From positions 18,501-82,500 of the forward strand of contig NZ_JAGJTM010000006.1 of NCBI RefSeq assembly GCF_018221685.1: DNA of 64,000 bases, written 5' to 3'. Made by a program: the position numbers and the translations under genes. Positions within the stretch are counted from its first letter, which is position 1; the number at the start of each line of letters is the position of its first letter. Source of the DNA: Bombella apis. Its GTDB lineage: Bacteria > Pseudomonadota > Alphaproteobacteria > Acetobacterales > Acetobacteraceae. Below are positions 52,142-62,494 of this stretch, one piece after another. Under the pieces are notes generated by a model. It had not been told where the DNA came from, made no database searches, and saw only the letters and a program-made list of their open reading frames with translations.

Positions 52142-53707
52142 ATGCTGAACGACGAACTCAAAGGCCAGCTGAGAGGGTACCTCCAGCATCTGCGCCACAA
52201 CATCATTCTTGTTGCCTCCCTTGATGAGGGCGACAAGTCCCGTGAGATGAAAGAATTTCTTAACGAAATTTCCGAACTCTCTGATAAGGTTTCCTATCAG
52301 GAAGGTGGCAATGACGTCCGTCGCCCGTCTTTCCTGATCCGTGCCGCAGATTCAGATGTTCAGGTCTGCTTTGCGGGCATCCCGATGGGCCATGAGTTTA
52401 CGTCTCTGGTACTGGCCCTGCTTCAGGTTGGTGGTCACCCGCCGAAGGTTGAGGCTGAACAGGTTGCGCAGATCAAGGCCCTGAAGGGTGATTTCCATTT
52501 CGAGACCTATTTCTCCCTGTCCTGCCACAACTGCCCGGATGTCGTTCAGGCCCTGAACATGCTGAGCGTGCTCAACCCCAACATCCGCCACACGGCCATT
52601 GATGGTGCCCTGTTCCAGGATGAGGTGAACGAGCGTGATGTGCGTTCCGTCCCTCAGGTGTTCCTGAACGGTGAGCGTTTCTCCACCGGTCGCATGGAAC
52701 TGCCGGAGATTCTGGCCAAGATCGATACTGAAGGTGCTGCCAAGGCTTCCGAGAAGCTGAATGACGAGGCTCCGTTCGACACGCTGGTGATCGGGTCCGG
52801 TCCGGCTGGCTGTGCCGCCGCCATCTACACGGCCCGCAAGGGTGTCCGCACTGGTCTGCTGGCTGAGCGCTTCGGTGGTCAGGTCATGGATACGGCTGGC
52901 ATCGAGAACTTCATCTCCGTACCGGAGACCGAAGGTCCGGCCCTTGCCAAGAATCTGGAGCAGCATGTTCGCAGCTATGATGTCCGTGTCATCACGGCAC
53001 AGCGTGCTGCCAAGCTGATCCCGGCCGAGAAGGAAGGTGGCCTGCACGAGATCGTGCTGGAGAGCGGTGCCCACCTGAAGGCCCGTACCATCATCGTGGC
53101 AACAGGTGCCCGCTGGCGTCAGCTGAACGTGCCGGGTGAGGAAGAATACCGCACACGGGGCGTCGCCTACTGCCCGCATTGTGATGGTCCGTTCTTCAAG
53201 GGCCGTCCGGTTGCTGTTGCCGGTGGTGGCAACAGTGGCGTGGAAGCCGCCATCGACCTCGCCGGTATCGTGTCCCACGTGACGCTGCTTCAGTATGACC
53301 CTGTGCTGACGGCTGATGAGGTCCTTCAGAACAAGGTCCGCAGCCTGCCGAATGTCGATATCGTGGTGAACGCCCGCACGACCGAGATCCGTGGTGATGG
53401 CCGCAAGATGACCGGCCTGAGCTGGCAGGATGTCAAGGATGGCAGCGAGCACAGCATCGACGTGGACGGCATCTTCGTCCAGATTGGCCTGCTGCCGAAC
53501 ACGGACTGGCTGAAGGGTGGCATCGAGATGTCCCGCATCGGTGAGATCGGCATTGACGAGCGTTGCCGTACCTCCATCCCCGGCGTGTTTGCTGCCGGTG
53601 ATGCCACGACGGTGCCGTACAAGCAGATCATCGTGGCGATGGGTGAGGGTGCCAAGGCTGCCCTGTCTGCCTTTGACCACATCATCCGTGTCCCGGCTGC
53701 TTCCTGA
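52142..53707 (+). CDS. ahpF: Alkyl hydroperoxide reductase subunit F
   Basis: A 521-residue flavoprotein. N-terminal tandem thioredoxin-like domain with the CHNC disulfide (Cys128/Cys131), then a thioredoxin reductase-like part with FAD motif [10 protein letters not shown], the CPHC redox pair (Cys344/Cys347), NADH-binding [12 protein letters not shown] and FAD motif GVFAAGDAT. It passes electrons from NADH to AhpC. GGAGAGAGA lies before the ATG. A strong terminator follows. Confidence 0.97.
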   Translation: MLNDELKGQLRGYLQHLRHNIILVASLDEGDKSREMKEFLNEISELSDKVSYQEGGNDVRRPSFLIRAADSDVQVCFAGIPMGHEFTSLVLALLQVGGHPPKVEAEQVAQIKALKGDFHFETYFSLSCHNCPDVVQALNMLSVLNPNIRHTAIDGALFQDEVNERDVRSVPQVFLNGERFSTGRMELPEILAKIDTEGAAKASEKLNDEAPFDTLVIGSGPAGCAAAIYTARKGVRTGLLAERFGGQVMDTAGIENFISVPETEGPALAKNLEQHVRSYDVRVITAQRAAKLIPAEKEGGLHEIVLESGAHLKARTIIVATGARWRQLNVPGEEEYRTRGVAYCPHCDGPFFKGRPVAVAGGGNSGVEAAIDLAGIVSHVTLLQYDPVLTADEVLQNKVRSLPNVDIVVNARTTEIRGDGRKMTGLSWQDVKDGSEHSIDVDGIFVQIGLLPNTDWLKGGIEMSRIGEIGIDERCRTSIPGVFAAGDATTVPYKQIIVAMGEGAKAALSAFDHIIRVPAAS

Positions 53708-53767
53708 GGGAACATCTGATAGGCCCGGGCTGCTTCTGATGTGGCAGTCTGGGTGACTGGATGAAGA

Positions 53768-53796
53768 GACCGGCCTGTTTCAGGCCGGTCTTTTTT
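53768..53796 (+). terminator. Rho-independent terminator of ahpF
   Basis: GACCGGCCTG / CAGGCCGGTC with a TTT loop and six T, 60 nt after ahpF. It ends just before the 3' end of the convergent nuclease gene. Confidence 0.92.
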
Positions 53797-53798
53797 GT

Positions 53799-54668
53799 TT
53801 ATGGGTGAAAAAGGTCCGGCTGGGGCTGGAGGTCCATGAGGCCCAGTGTTGAAAGCTGGCTGTGATGCAGCAGATGGACACCGGTGGCATGGGCCAGCTG
53901 CCGGGCCGGGCGGGTATAGCCAGCGTTGGAGACGACAGCTGCATACTGGGCCTGACGGTGCTGCCGGGCTGTGAAAATTTCCTGGACAGCCTTGTTCCCG
54001 ACCGGCCTGCCATAGAGTTTGCATTGTATGACGAGCCGGACTCCGCTCTGCTCGGCAATGATGTCCATGCCCTGGTCTGCCCCCGGTGGTGTGGTGCGTG
54101 CCTGCCATCCGGCCTGACGCAGCAGTCCGGCGCAGAAACGTTCATAATCCAGCGGGTCCATGGTGGCGGTGAACTGCCGTGGTGTGGTGCTGCTCCTGGC
54201 GGCGGCTGGGGGAGGAGATGTCCTGTTGCGCTTGAGAAGGATTTTTACCACACGGCTGATGCGGCGGAGGGTCCGCCGCCGCAGGGAGGGCCATATGTCA
54301 GCCAGATTTTCCTGCATCAGGCTGGTGAGAAGGATGCTCTGGCAGAAATAGTCCAGCTCCCTGTGCCAGCGTTGTTTGTCCACGACGCCATAATGGTTTT
54401 CGGTCAGGCAGGCCTGTTGGCGTTGCGCCAGTGTATGCTGATGCCGGGCAATGAGCTGGCAGAGAAGCTGCCAGGCCTTGCGCCTGCGTCGCACACGATG
54501 GCGGTACTGGAGAAACAGGACCAGGAAAAAGCCGAGGAGAAGTGCATCCGCAGGAAGGATGGCAATACCATGCCCGGGCAGGAAGGAGGGTGTTACGCTG
54601 CCGTGGTGAAGTGCTGGGGGCAGTGGACCGGAGCGGGGAAAAAAACCACCATCCGGTTGTCCCGCCAT
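53799..54668 (-). CDS. Membrane-anchored Mrr-like restriction endonuclease
   Basis: 289 residues. One hydrophobic segment near residues 34-54 (GIAILPADALLLGFFLVLFL) is followed by a very basic stretch and a helical linker. The C-terminal Mrr_cat domain has MDPLDYERFCAGLLRQAGW, the metal-binding Asp202 in GADQGMDIIAE, and Gln215-Cys-Lys217 in LVIQCKLY, the QxK variant of the PD-(D/E)xK site. Mrr enzymes often cut modified DNA. The membrane helix is unusual for an enzyme that cuts incoming DNA but occurs in related hypothetical nucleases. It sits between ahpF and a tRNA gene. The target and biological role are unknown. Confidence 0.82.
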   Translation of the reverse strand: MAGQPDGGFFPRSGPLPPALHHGSVTPSFLPGHGIAILPADALLLGFFLVLFLQYRHRVRRRRKAWQLLCQLIARHQHTLAQRQQACLTENHYGVVDKQRWHRELDYFCQSILLTSLMQENLADIWPSLRRRTLRRISRVVKILLKRNRTSPPPAAARSSTTPRQFTATMDPLDYERFCAGLLRQAGWQARTTPPGADQGMDIIAEQSGVRLVIQCKLYGRPVGNKAVQEIFTARQHRQAQYAAVVSNAGYTRPARQLAHATGVHLLHHSQLSTLGLMDLQPQPDLFHP

Positions 54669-54697
54669 GTCCGCCTTCGATCCTGTGTAGGGGAAGC

Positions 54698-54772
<75 letters not shown>

Positions 54773-54888
54773 ATCGGGTTGAGCCTATACAGAAAAATGA
54801 GGTGACAGGCAACGGTGTATGTAAAATATTTATGGATAACGGCCTGAAAGGGGTTGCAGACCCCTCTCTGGCGGCGCAAGAGGGGTGG

Positions 54889-56331
54889 ATGTTCAGAAAA
54901 GATCATTTTCACAAAGGATTGTGGAGCCAGGGCGGAGCCTGTTCCTTCCTGCGGCATGATGTGGACCAGCCCGCACTCAAGGTGGTGGCCGGGGTGGATG
55001 AATGTGATGTCTGTGGTCTCTTCCAGCATGTTCCTCACCTGCGGCCAGGACATGTTCTGAGCTGCGCCCGTTGCGGAAATACCATGGCACGACGGCGCAG
55101 GACTTCGGAGATTGGCGGCCCGCTGGTCTTCTGCCTTTCAGCTCTGGCGCTGTATATCGTGCTGCTGGTCAGCCCGCTCATGACGCTCAACATCTACGGG
55201 CGGGAGAACATGGTCACCCTCATGAGCGGCCCGCTGGAAATGGCCCGGCAGGGTTATGGGAGCATTGCCATACTGGTGGCTCTGGCCAGCGTGCTCATGC
55301 CTGGCATCGTGCTCGTCTGCATGACGCTGATTCTTTATGGTGCGTCCCGGGATGAAATGCCCCGTTGGGTCCGCCCCCTGCTGGCCTGGTATGAAAAGCT
55401 GCGCCCGTGGTCCATGGTCGAGGTGTACGTCATTGGCCTGCTCGTGGCCTATACCAAGCTGGTTGATCTGGCCCTGGTCATCCTGCAACCGGGCGTGTAC
55501 CTGCTCGGGGGGCTGATGGTGATGATGGCAGCCATGGATTCGGCCTTTGATGCCGACATGATATGGAGGCACAGGTCCGTCACCAGGCGCCCTGGTCTGG
55601 GCATATACATGGCGGAGGGGCGTGCCCTGCCGCCGGAGAAGCACATGCTGTCCTGCCATGCCTGTGGACTGGTTTTTGTCGCCCGTGGCCCGGTGGATGA
55701 TGAGCGTGACATGGGGGATTGCCCCCGTTGTGGGCAGATACTGCGGCGGCGCAAGCGGAACAGCCTTCAGGCGGCCATGTGTTTTCTGGTGGCGGCTTTC
55801 ATTTTCTACATTCCGGCCAACATGCTGCCGGTCATGGCCTTCGTGAAGGTTGGGCACGGACACCCCAGCACCATCATTTCTGGAGTGATCCAGCTTTGGG
55901 AGGCTGGCCTTTACTTTCTGGCTCTGCTGGTGCTTTTTGCCAGCATCACCGTGCCGGTCCTCAAGGTGTTCCTGCTGGCCCTGATGATCGGCTGTGAATG
56001 TCGGGGCAGGGCCTCTCACAAGGCGCTGAAGCGCCTGACAGGCCTTTACAAGGTCGTGGTGTTCATTGGTCGCTGGTCGATGATTGACGTGTTCATGATC
56101 TCCATTCTGGCGGCTGTGGTCCGGTTCGGCTTCATGGCGAGCGTGACGGCCGAGCTGGGCGTGGTCTTCTTTGCTCTTGTGGTTGTGTTAACTATTTTTG
56201 CCGCAGACCTGTATGATCCCCGGCGTATGTGGGATGCTGCAGGCTATAACCGGCAGGGTCTGGGCCACTCCAGGCAGGGTGGAGAAGAGGATGTGACGGA
56301 ATTACGGGATATGGAGCCTGAAAAAGCGTGA
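54889..56331 (+). CDS. pqiA: Paraquat-inducible protein A (PqiA-like)
   Basis: 480 residues from ATG 54889, preceded by AGAGGGG; a longer frame back to a GTG at 54802 has no ribosome site and lacks conservation to my eye. It has two copies of the PqiA unit: a zinc-ribbon pair (CDVCG...CARCG and CHACG...CPRCG) followed by four membrane helices. The key segment VSPLMTLNIYG near the first helix and FIFYIPANMLPVMAF in the second unit are typical. It is part of the PqiABC lipid-transport system of the cell envelope. GTGA overlap with the next gene. Confidence 0.92.
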   Translation: MFRKDHFHKGLWSQGGACSFLRHDVDQPALKVVAGVDECDVCGLFQHVPHLRPGHVLSCARCGNTMARRRRTSEIGGPLVFCLSALALYIVLLVSPLMTLNIYGRENMVTLMSGPLEMARQGYGSIAILVALASVLMPGIVLVCMTLILYGASRDEMPRWVRPLLAWYEKLRPWSMVEVYVIGLLVAYTKLVDLALVILQPGVYLLGGLMVMMAAMDSAFDADMIWRHRSVTRRPGLGIYMAEGRALPPEKHMLSCHACGLVFVARGPVDDERDMGDCPRCGQILRRRKRNSLQAAMCFLVAAFIFYIPANMLPVMAFVKVGHGHPSTIISGVIQLWEAGLYFLALLVLFASITVPVLKVFLLALMIGCECRGRASHKALKRLTGLYKVVVFIGRWSMIDVFMISILAAVVRFGFMASVTAELGVVFFALVVVLTIFAADLYDPRRMWDAAGYNRQGLGHSRQGGEEDVTELRDMEPEKA

Positions 56332-58010
56332 GAGATGAGCATCTGAAGCGACATTCCGAAGGTGGACATGGGGCAGAGGCCAATGTCCGGCTGCCACGGT
56401 TTTCCGTGCTCTGGATCATTCCCATCCTTGCTCTGCTGATTGCCGGATGGTTGGCTTGGAGGCACTTTGCCACCATGGGGCCGAGCATTGTCGTCTCCTT
56501 TGATGCTGCTGATGGCATTGTTCCGGGGCAGACGCAGGTCAAGAACAAGGCGGTGAACCTGGGTGTGGTGCAGGGCGTAGCCCTGAGCCCGGACATGACC
56601 CATGCTGATGTGACCATCCAGATGAGTGGCATCGATCCTCGGGCGCTCAATGAGCATACCCGGTTCTGGGTTGTCAGCCCGCGCATCAACGGGGCCAGCA
56701 TCACGGGGCTGGATACGCTTTTTTCTGGCGCCTATATCGCCATGGACCCGGGCAAACCGGAGGGAGGCCATTACCAGACCCATTTTAAGGGTCTGGAAAC
56801 GCCTCCCGGTATCCGCTCGGACAAACCGGGCAGCACATATTGGCTGGTTTCGTCCACCCTGGAATCCCTCGGGGCCGGGGCTCCCATTTTCTACCGGGAC
56901 ATACAGGTGGGGGAAATCCTTGGCTATACCATGCCGCCTGGTGGAGAGGGGCCTCTTTTGATCAAGGCCTTCGTGAAGGCTCCCTATGATCGTTATCTGA
57001 GGGCTGACAGCCGGTTCTGGAATGTATCGGGGATGCAGATAGGTTTTGGAGCCGGGGGCATGAATGTTCGCCTCCAGTCATTCCAGGCTCTTCTTTCCGG
57101 TGGGGTGGCGTTTGGTCGTCCTGACAGTGCACAGACTGAGGATACGCCGCCTGCGGTGGCCAATTCCGTTTTCCATCTCTACAAGACAAAGGAGGATGCG
57201 GATAATGCCCGTTATCGTCACAAGGTCCCTGTTCTGACCTATGTCGATACAGCTGTGGCTGGCCTGACGGAAGGCAGCAAGGTGACGATGTTCGGTCTTC
57301 AGGTCGGACAGGTGACAGGTGTGTATCTGGAGTTGGGAGGTAATAAACGTGGTCACGCTCCCCGTGTCCGGGTGGAGATGCAGCTTGAACCTGAGCGTGT
57401 GATTGCTGACGATGAGCAGGATTCCGCCCGGAAGAGCGATCTGCTGGGCAGTTTTGTGGCTGAAGGGATGCGTGCATCTGTCCAGAATGTCAGTTTCCTG
57501 ACAGGGGAGGCCATGATTGCCCTGTCTTTCGCGCCTGACAAGACGCATGACGGGCAGCAGATAACGTTTGAGAATGGTGTAGCCGTGATTCCAAGCCAGC
57601 CCGGCGGCATGGACAGCATCCTCCAGTCAGTGTCCACCATCACGGACAAGATTGCGGCCATGCCGCTGCCCCAGATCGGTGACCATCTGAACGAGATTCT
57701 CGCTCATGGTGATGAACGTCTCAGAAGCCCCGAGGTCACACGGGCCATGGCCGGCCTGAGTGGCTCTCTGGTCTCGCTAAACCATCTGCTGGACCATGCG
57801 GATGAGCATCTTCCAGAGCTGATGGTCAATCTGAATGGCACACTGGCGCAGGCCCGTACGATGCTGTCCTCCTATGGGGGCAATCCGGACTTCCGCAGAA
57901 ATCTTGAAGAGCTGATTGTCCAGCTGACACGGATGTCCCGCTCTTTCCATCTTCTGGCGGACTATCTGGACCATCATCCATCATCTCTCATCACCGGTCG
58001 GGGGCCCTGA
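56328..58010 (+). CDS. pqiB: PqiB-like MCE-domain protein
   Basis: 560 residues from a GTG overlapping the pqiA stop. One N-terminal membrane helix (VLWIIPILALLIAGWLAW) precedes three MCE (MlaD) domains, opening GPSIVVSFDAADGIVPGQTQVKNKAVNLGVV, and a C-terminal helical region (LPQIGDHLNEIL, ...RNLEELIVQLTRMSRSFHLLADYL). In E. coli PqiB hexamers stack into a needle bridging the periplasm. A length near 546 is usual, which fits. Confidence 0.94.
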   Translation: MRDEHLKRHSEGGHGAEANVRLPRFSVLWIIPILALLIAGWLAWRHFATMGPSIVVSFDAADGIVPGQTQVKNKAVNLGVVQGVALSPDMTHADVTIQMSGIDPRALNEHTRFWVVSPRINGASITGLDTLFSGAYIAMDPGKPEGGHYQTHFKGLETPPGIRSDKPGSTYWLVSSTLESLGAGAPIFYRDIQVGEILGYTMPPGGEGPLLIKAFVKAPYDRYLRADSRFWNVSGMQIGFGAGGMNVRLQSFQALLSGGVAFGRPDSAQTEDTPPAVANSVFHLYKTKEDADNARYRHKVPVLTYVDTAVAGLTEGSKVTMFGLQVGQVTGVYLELGGNKRGHAPRVRVEMQLEPERVIADDEQDSARKSDLLGSFVAEGMRASVQNVSFLTGEAMIALSFAPDKTHDGQQITFENGVAVIPSQPGGMDSILQSVSTITDKIAAMPLPQIGDHLNEILAHGDERLRSPEVTRAMAGLSGSLVSLNHLLDHADEHLPELMVNLNGTLAQARTMLSSYGGNPDFRRNLEELIVQLTRMSRSFHLLADYLDHHPSSLITGRGP

Positions 58011-58013
58011 TCC

Positions 58014-58673
58014 ATGAAGCGTTTTTTCCACCCTTCCTTCGTGCGTTCATGTGGGCTGCTGGGAGCTGTCTGCCTGGGAGGTGTTCTGTTGGCCGGGTGC
58101 AGCAGTACACCTACGACCTATTATGTTCTGGCACCGCAGACCGGGCCAGTGGCGTCCCCTGTGATACAGGCGGCCCTGCCACAGGCCATTGAGGTGCTTA
58201 CCCCATCCATCACCTCCCGGCTGGATCGGGATGGTCTTTTGAGGGTGATGCAGGATGCCCAGGATCATATGGTGCCTGCTGCTGCTTGGAGTGAGCCGCT
58301 CGGCGAGATGCTTGGTCATGCCCTGGCAGCCAACCTGAGGCAGCGCCTGCCCGGCCATGTGCTGTTTTCCCAGAATGATTCTGTGGCCGTGACGGCTGGA
58401 GCCTATCTGGAGCTGAGCCTGTCCCGGTTTGAGCAGGATGTATCTGGTCATGCTGTCATTACTGGTGTGCTGTCTGCCCACAGGGCAGGGGCGCCAGATT
58501 CACAGGCTCGTGCAGTGAATGTGCAGTGGGTATCTCCGCAGCCTGTCGGAACGAAGCCAGCCGACATGGTACGGGTTCTGGCGGAAGGTGTGGGAGTACT
58601 GTCCGACCAGGCCATTCAGCTTCTGTATTCGTTACCGGCACTGCCGATCCATGAGGAGGCCTCCAGCCTGTAA
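58014..58673 (+). CDS. pqiC: PqiC-like outer membrane lipoprotein
   Basis: 219 residues with a lipoprotein signal ending LLAGC (Cys29) and the DUF330/PqiC (ABC-type transport auxiliary) pattern TTYYVLAPQTG at the mature N-terminus. The domain then ends with NVQWVSPQPVGTKPADMVRVLAEGVGVLSDQAI. It anchors the PqiB needle to the outer membrane. It starts 3 nt after the pqiB stop, and a terminator follows. Confidence 0.9.
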   Translation: MKRFFHPSFVRSCGLLGAVCLGGVLLAGCSSTPTTYYVLAPQTGPVASPVIQAALPQAIEVLTPSITSRLDRDGLLRVMQDAQDHMVPAAAWSEPLGEMLGHALAANLRQRLPGHVLFSQNDSVAVTAGAYLELSLSRFEQDVSGHAVITGVLSAHRAGAPDSQARAVNVQWVSPQPVGTKPADMVRVLAEGVGVLSDQAIQLLYSLPALPIHEEASSL

Positions 58674-58700
58674 CGGAACAGGGCTTCTGCCTGATGGGGA

Positions 58701-58739
58701 AACCCTGTACGGCCTCTGGAAGGCTGTACGGGGTTTTTT
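58701..58739 (+). terminator. Rho-independent terminator of pqiABC
   Basis: AACCCTGTACGGCC and GGCTGTACGGGGTT pair with two G-T pairs and are followed by a T-run, 28 nt after pqiC. Confidence 0.88.
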
Positions 58740-58770
58740 CATGCCTTCATGAATGAGAAGGGGAAGCCAT

Positions 58771-58810
58771 AAAAAAAACCACCCGCTTCAGACCATGAAG
58801 GGGTGGTTTC
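58771..58810 (-). terminator. Rho-independent terminator of nusG
   Basis: On the minus strand AAACCACCC pairs with GGGTGGTTT around an 18-nt loop, ending in eight T, 27 nt after the nusG stop. Confidence 0.92.
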
Positions 58811-58836
58811 TTTGGAAAGGAACGAAGGCCCTTCCT

Positions 58837-59370
58837 TCAGAGTTTTTCGACCTGATTGTAGTCTAGGTCCACCGGTGTGGAGCGGCCAAAGATGGAGACG
58901 CTGACCTTGAGGCGCTGGTTCTCCGTATCGACTTCTTCGACACTGCCATTGAAGGATGTGAAAGGCCCATCGGAAACCCGCACCTGCTCGCCAATCTCGA
59001 AAGACAGGCTGGAGCGGGGACGCTCGACACCTTCCTGAGCCTGCTGGAGAATCCGCTTGGCTTCAGCATTGCTGATGGGCGTTGGCTGGTTGTTGCGTGT
59101 ACCCAGAAAGCCCGTCACTTTCGGTGTGTCCTTGACGAGATGCCAGGCACGGTCCGTCAGTTCCATTTTGACCAGAACATAACCGGGGAAGAATTTGCGT
59201 TCCGTGTTCACCTTGCGGCCACGACGGACCTCGGTCACTTCCTCGGACGGTACCAGAATTTCTTCGAACTGATCGCTCAGCCCCTTCTTTTCGGCTTGTT
59301 CACGGATATGATCGGCAATCTTCTTCTCGAAGCCTGAATAGACATGCACAACGTACCAGCGTTTTGCCAT
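58837..59370 (-). CDS. nusG: Transcription termination/antitermination factor NusG
   Basis: 177 residues: NGN domain ([35 protein letters not shown]) and C-terminal KOW domain ([22 protein letters not shown]). It binds RNA polymerase and links it to Rho or ribosomes. It lies 9 nt after secE on the minus strand. A strong terminator follows directly, so the ribosomal protein genes rplK and rplA that usually come next are absent here. Confidence 0.98.
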   Translation of the reverse strand: MAKRWYVVHVYSGFEKKIADHIREQAEKKGLSDQFEEILVPSEEVTEVRRGRKVNTERKFFPGYVLVKMELTDRAWHLVKDTPKVTGFLGTRNNQPTPISNAEAKRILQQAQEGVERPRSSLSFEIGEQVRVSDGPFTSFNGSVEEVDTENQRLKVSVSIFGRSTPVDLDYNQVEKL

Positions 59371-59379
59371 GATGCTGCT

Positions 59380-59634
59380 TTAGCCTCCGATGCCCAAGAT
59401 TTTGCTGATCCCCAGGCCGATCAGCTGATCGACGACGAAAAAGAAAATACAGGTGGCGACGACCATGGCCAGCACGGCACCTGTTGTAATGATGGTATTG
59501 CGACGCGTCGGCCACGTAACACGTCTGGCCTCGGCACACACATCTGAAAAATATCTACGAAGGCTGAATCCTGGGCCTTTCTGGGCCGGAGGCATCTTCG
59601 GTGAATTGCCTTTCGGCTTTGTGACCGACACCAT
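59380..59634 (-). CDS. secE: Preprotein translocase subunit SecE
   Basis: 84 residues of the short, single-span SecE type: amphipathic SLRRYFSDVCAEARRVTWPTRRNTIITTGAVL, with the conserved EARRVTWPTR, then one membrane helix. It clamps the SecY channel. The ATG at 59634 has GAGG only 3 nt away; a GTG one codon later would have better spacing, so the start is uncertain by a codon. Confidence 0.96.
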   Translation of the reverse strand: MVSVTKPKGNSPKMPPAQKGPGFSLRRYFSDVCAEARRVTWPTRRNTIITTGAVLAMVVATCIFFFVVDQLIGLGISKILGIGG

Positions 59635-59703
59635 TATCCTCAAATCTATCTCGGCCCGAGCCCTGTCACCCGGGTAAGGCAGTCAGGCGGGCAGGGTATG
59701 ACG

Positions 59704-59780
59704 TGGCAGGGGTGGAGGGTCTCGAACCCCCAACCTCCGGTTTTGGAGACCGGCGCTCTAGCCAATTGAGCTACACCCCT
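59704..59780 (-). tRNA. tRNA-Trp (CCA)
   Basis: Acceptor arms AGGGGTG / CACCCCT, discriminator G and encoded CCA. Anticodon stem CCGGT/ACCGG with loop CTCCAAA (anticodon CCA). It lies directly upstream of secE and nusG, a common arrangement. Confidence 0.98.
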
Positions 59781-59969
59781 TCAGGGTCGAATCGACCTGC
59801 GACCGTCCGCCCCTCAGGGCTTGACGATGGGCAGGAAAAGATAACGACAGGCCCATAAAGTCAAGCACTATCTCCAAGAAAATGAAAAAACCTTTCACAT
59901 CTGCAGGGTGGGGTGAATCCCCCCTTGTCTTGCTCTGGGAGAGCGGTTATATCTCCAGCCCGAAACAGA

Positions 59970-60044
59970 GCGGGCGTAGCATAATGGCTAATGCAGTAGC
60001 CTTCCAAGCTTCTGATGAGGGTTCGATTCCCTTCGCCCGCTCCA
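59970..60044 (+). tRNA. tRNA-Gly (TCC)
   Basis: Acceptor arms GCGGGCG / CGCCCGC with discriminator T and encoded CCA. Anticodon loop CTTCCAA (anticodon TCC). The T arm is AGGG-TTCGATT-CCCT. Confidence 0.96.
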
Positions 60045-60371
60045 GTCTCCTGAAAAATTGACACTCTGCGCATGGGCCTCGCCATCTATCCATCTAGTAA
60101 ATGGATGGAACGGGGGCTGCCTGGTGCTGGAGTCCGCGGGCATTGCATCCCTGCCATGCTGGCCGGTTTCACCGGTATTGTGGGCCGTGGCCCGGTTGGT
60201 CCTCTGGTTGCGCTGGAGGGCCCCGCCGTGTTAGTGGACATGGACGAAACACTGGCCGGGTTCCGGCTCTGGGACGCCGTGCTGTCACGCAGCATGTTCC
60301 GGGGCATGCCGGTTGGGTTGTGCCGGGAAACCGGTCGTGAAAGCAGAACCTCATGAAGACGGAATGAACCC
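60045..60371. other. Intergenic region before the ATP synthase operon
   Basis: This 327-nt stretch holds no gene I can support. An open frame (60072-60356) encodes 94 residues with no recognisable family and no ribosome site. An inverted repeat ATCCAT-N7-ATGGAT lies at 60088-60106. The operon promoter is probably in here but no clear -35/-10 pair stands out. Confidence 0.5.
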
Positions 60372-60947
60372 GTGACGGTTGCACAGGAAAAGCAGATCAG
60401 GGCGCCAGGCGAAGTGGCGCAGCGTTATGCCCGGGCCTTTGAGGACTATCTCTCGGACAGCAGACAGGACAAGGCCACCGTGCTGGAGCAGGTGCGGGCG
60501 CTGCGAAAGGCTATCGCCCAGCTGCCGGACCTGCGTACCGCTCTGGCGGATCCCCGGCTCGACATCAGCCAGACGGAAAAACTGGTGAAAGCCCTTGGCT
60601 CCGCTCTCGGGCTTGGTGAGGCCCTGCAGCGGTTTGTTGGCTTCATTGCCCATCAGCGCCGTCTGTCTGGCCTAGATGAAATCCTGTCAGCCGTTCTTCT
60701 TCTGGACGCCCGCCAGCGTGGCGAGGTGCGTGTGGAAGTGACGACTGCCCGTCCAATGGAAGATGGGCAGCGTGAAAGCCTCCGTGCCAGCCTCCAGCAG
60801 GCCGGGTATGCCAATATTGCCATGACTGAACATGTTGATCAAACCCTGCTTGGGGGTATGGTTGTGCGTGTTGGTTCAGTTCTTTTTGATACATCGATCG
60901 CCGGGCGTCTGGCCCGTCTGCAGAACGCCATGAAGGGAGCCGCGTGA
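60372..60947 (+). CDS. atpH: ATP synthase F1 subunit delta
   Basis: 191 residues from a GTG start. N-terminal helical bundle ([31 protein letters not shown]) and a C-terminal domain with [32 protein letters not shown], the OSCP/delta signature. It connects F1 to the peripheral stalk. It is the first gene of the F1 operon, with its stop overlapping the atpA start region. Confidence 0.95.
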   Translation: MTVAQEKQIRAPGEVAQRYARAFEDYLSDSRQDKATVLEQVRALRKAIAQLPDLRTALADPRLDISQTEKLVKALGSALGLGEALQRFVGFIAHQRRLSGLDEILSAVLLLDARQRGEVRVEVTTARPMEDGQRESLRASLQQAGYANIAMTEHVDQTLLGGMVVRVGSVLFDTSIAGRLARLQNAMKGAA

Positions 60948-62482
60948 TGGAGATCCGTCCCGCCGAGATTTCAGAAATTCTCAAGCAGCAGATCGCGTCC
61001 TTTGATCAGCCTGCCGCTGTTTCAGAGACAGGGACCGTTCTGTCCATTGGGGATGGGATTGCCCGCGTTTATGGTCTGACCAATGTTCAGGCCGGTGAAA
61101 TGGTCGAGTTCGAGGGGAGTGGCGTGCGTGGCATGGCTCTCAACCTCGAGAGCGACAGCGTTGGTGTCGTCATTTTCGGTGAGGGTGACCTCATCAGCGA
61201 AGGTGATACCGTGCTGCGCACCGGCAAGGTTGTGGAAGTTCCCGTCGGCAAGGGGCTTCTGGGGCGTGTCGTGGATGCTCTGGGCAACCCGATTGATGGC
61301 CGTGGTCCGCTGGAGAATGTCGAACATCGTCGTGCTGATGTCCGGGCTCCGGGTATCATGCCCCGTCAGTCCGTCAGTGAGCCGATGCAGACCGGCATCA
61401 AGGCCATTGATGCCCTCGTGCCGATCGGGCGCGGGCAGCGTGAGCTGGTGATTGGTGACCGTCAGACAGGTAAGACCGCCATCCTGATCGACACCATCGT
61501 GGCCCAGAAGGGTGTCAATGCCGAGGGTGACCCGAAGAAGTCCCTGTACTGCATCTATGTTGCTGTCGGGCAGAAGCGGTCCACGGTGGCCAACCTTGTG
61601 CGTAAGCTGACAGAAGCTGGTGCGATGGATTACTCCATCGTCGTGGCTGCCACGGCCTCCGATGCTGCCCCGATGCAGTATCTGGCTCCTTATTCTGCTT
61701 CTGCCATGGGTGAGTATTTCCGGGATAACGGGATGCACTCCCTGCTCTGTTATGATGACCTCTCCAAGCAGGCTGTGGCCTATCGCCAGATGTCCCTGCT
61801 GCTGCGCCGTCCGCCGGGGCGTGAGGCTTTCCCGGGTGACGTGTTCTACCTGCACTCCCGTTTGCTGGAGCGCTCCGCCAAGATGTCCGAAGAGTTCGGT
61901 GCCGGGTCCATGACGGCCCTGCCGGTGATCGAGACACAGGCTGGTGATACGTCCGCCTACATTCCGACCAACGTTATTTCCATTACGGATGGTCAGATCT
62001 TCCTTGAAACTGACCTGTTCTACAAGGGTATTCGCCCGGCCGTGAACGTGGGTGGGTCCGTGTCCCGCGTGGGGTCGGCTGCGCAGATCAAGGCCATGAA
62101 GCAGGTTGCCGGTACCATCAAGCTGGAGCTGGCCCAGTATCGTGAGATGGCTTCCTTTGCCCAGTTTGCCTCTGACCTTGATCCGGCAACACGCCGTCAG
62201 CTGGATCGTGGTGCCCGCCTTGTGGAGCTGCTGAAGCAGCCGGAAACCTCCCCGCTGGCTGTTGAGGAGCAGGTGGCTGTTCTGTACGCTGGAACCCGTG
62301 GCTATCTGGATTCCGTGGCAGTCAACCAGGTGACGTCCTATGAGGCTGCTCTCCTGGAGGAGCTGCGCAACGGTGGCAAGAGTGTTCTGGCCAGGATCCG
62401 TACCGAGCAGAAGCTGACACCGGAGATCGAGGGTGAGCTCAAGTCCTTGCTTGAGGCCTTCAGCAAACGTTTTTCAGCCTGA
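60947..62482 (+). CDS. atpA: ATP synthase F1 subunit alpha
   Basis: 511 residues from ATG 60947, with AAGGGAG 7 nt upstream; a GTG one codon earlier is possible. Beta-barrel [17 protein letters not shown]-loop [10 protein letters not shown], alpha-subunit marker [22 protein letters not shown] and C-terminal helical domain. It is the non-catalytic nucleotide-binding subunit of the F1 hexamer. Confidence 0.98.
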   Translation: MEIRPAEISEILKQQIASFDQPAAVSETGTVLSIGDGIARVYGLTNVQAGEMVEFEGSGVRGMALNLESDSVGVVIFGEGDLISEGDTVLRTGKVVEVPVGKGLLGRVVDALGNPIDGRGPLENVEHRRADVRAPGIMPRQSVSEPMQTGIKAIDALVPIGRGQRELVIGDRQTGKTAILIDTIVAQKGVNAEGDPKKSLYCIYVAVGQKRSTVANLVRKLTEAGAMDYSIVVAATASDAAPMQYLAPYSASAMGEYFRDNGMHSLLCYDDLSKQAVAYRQMSLLLRRPPGREAFPGDVFYLHSRLLERSAKMSEEFGAGSMTALPVIETQAGDTSAYIPTNVISITDGQIFLETDLFYKGIRPAVNVGGSVSRVGSAAQIKAMKQVAGTIKLELAQYREMASFAQFASDLDPATRRQLDRGARLVELLKQPETSPLAVEEQVAVLYAGTRGYLDSVAVNQVTSYEAALLEELRNGGKSVLARIRTEQKLTPEIEGELKSLLEAFSKRFSA

Positions 62483-62494
62483 GGGTTGTAGCTC

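Noticed and set aside
60072..60356. 94-codon frame before atpH as a gene
   Set aside because: No ribosome site, no recognisable domain, and overlapping open frames of similar length on both strands.
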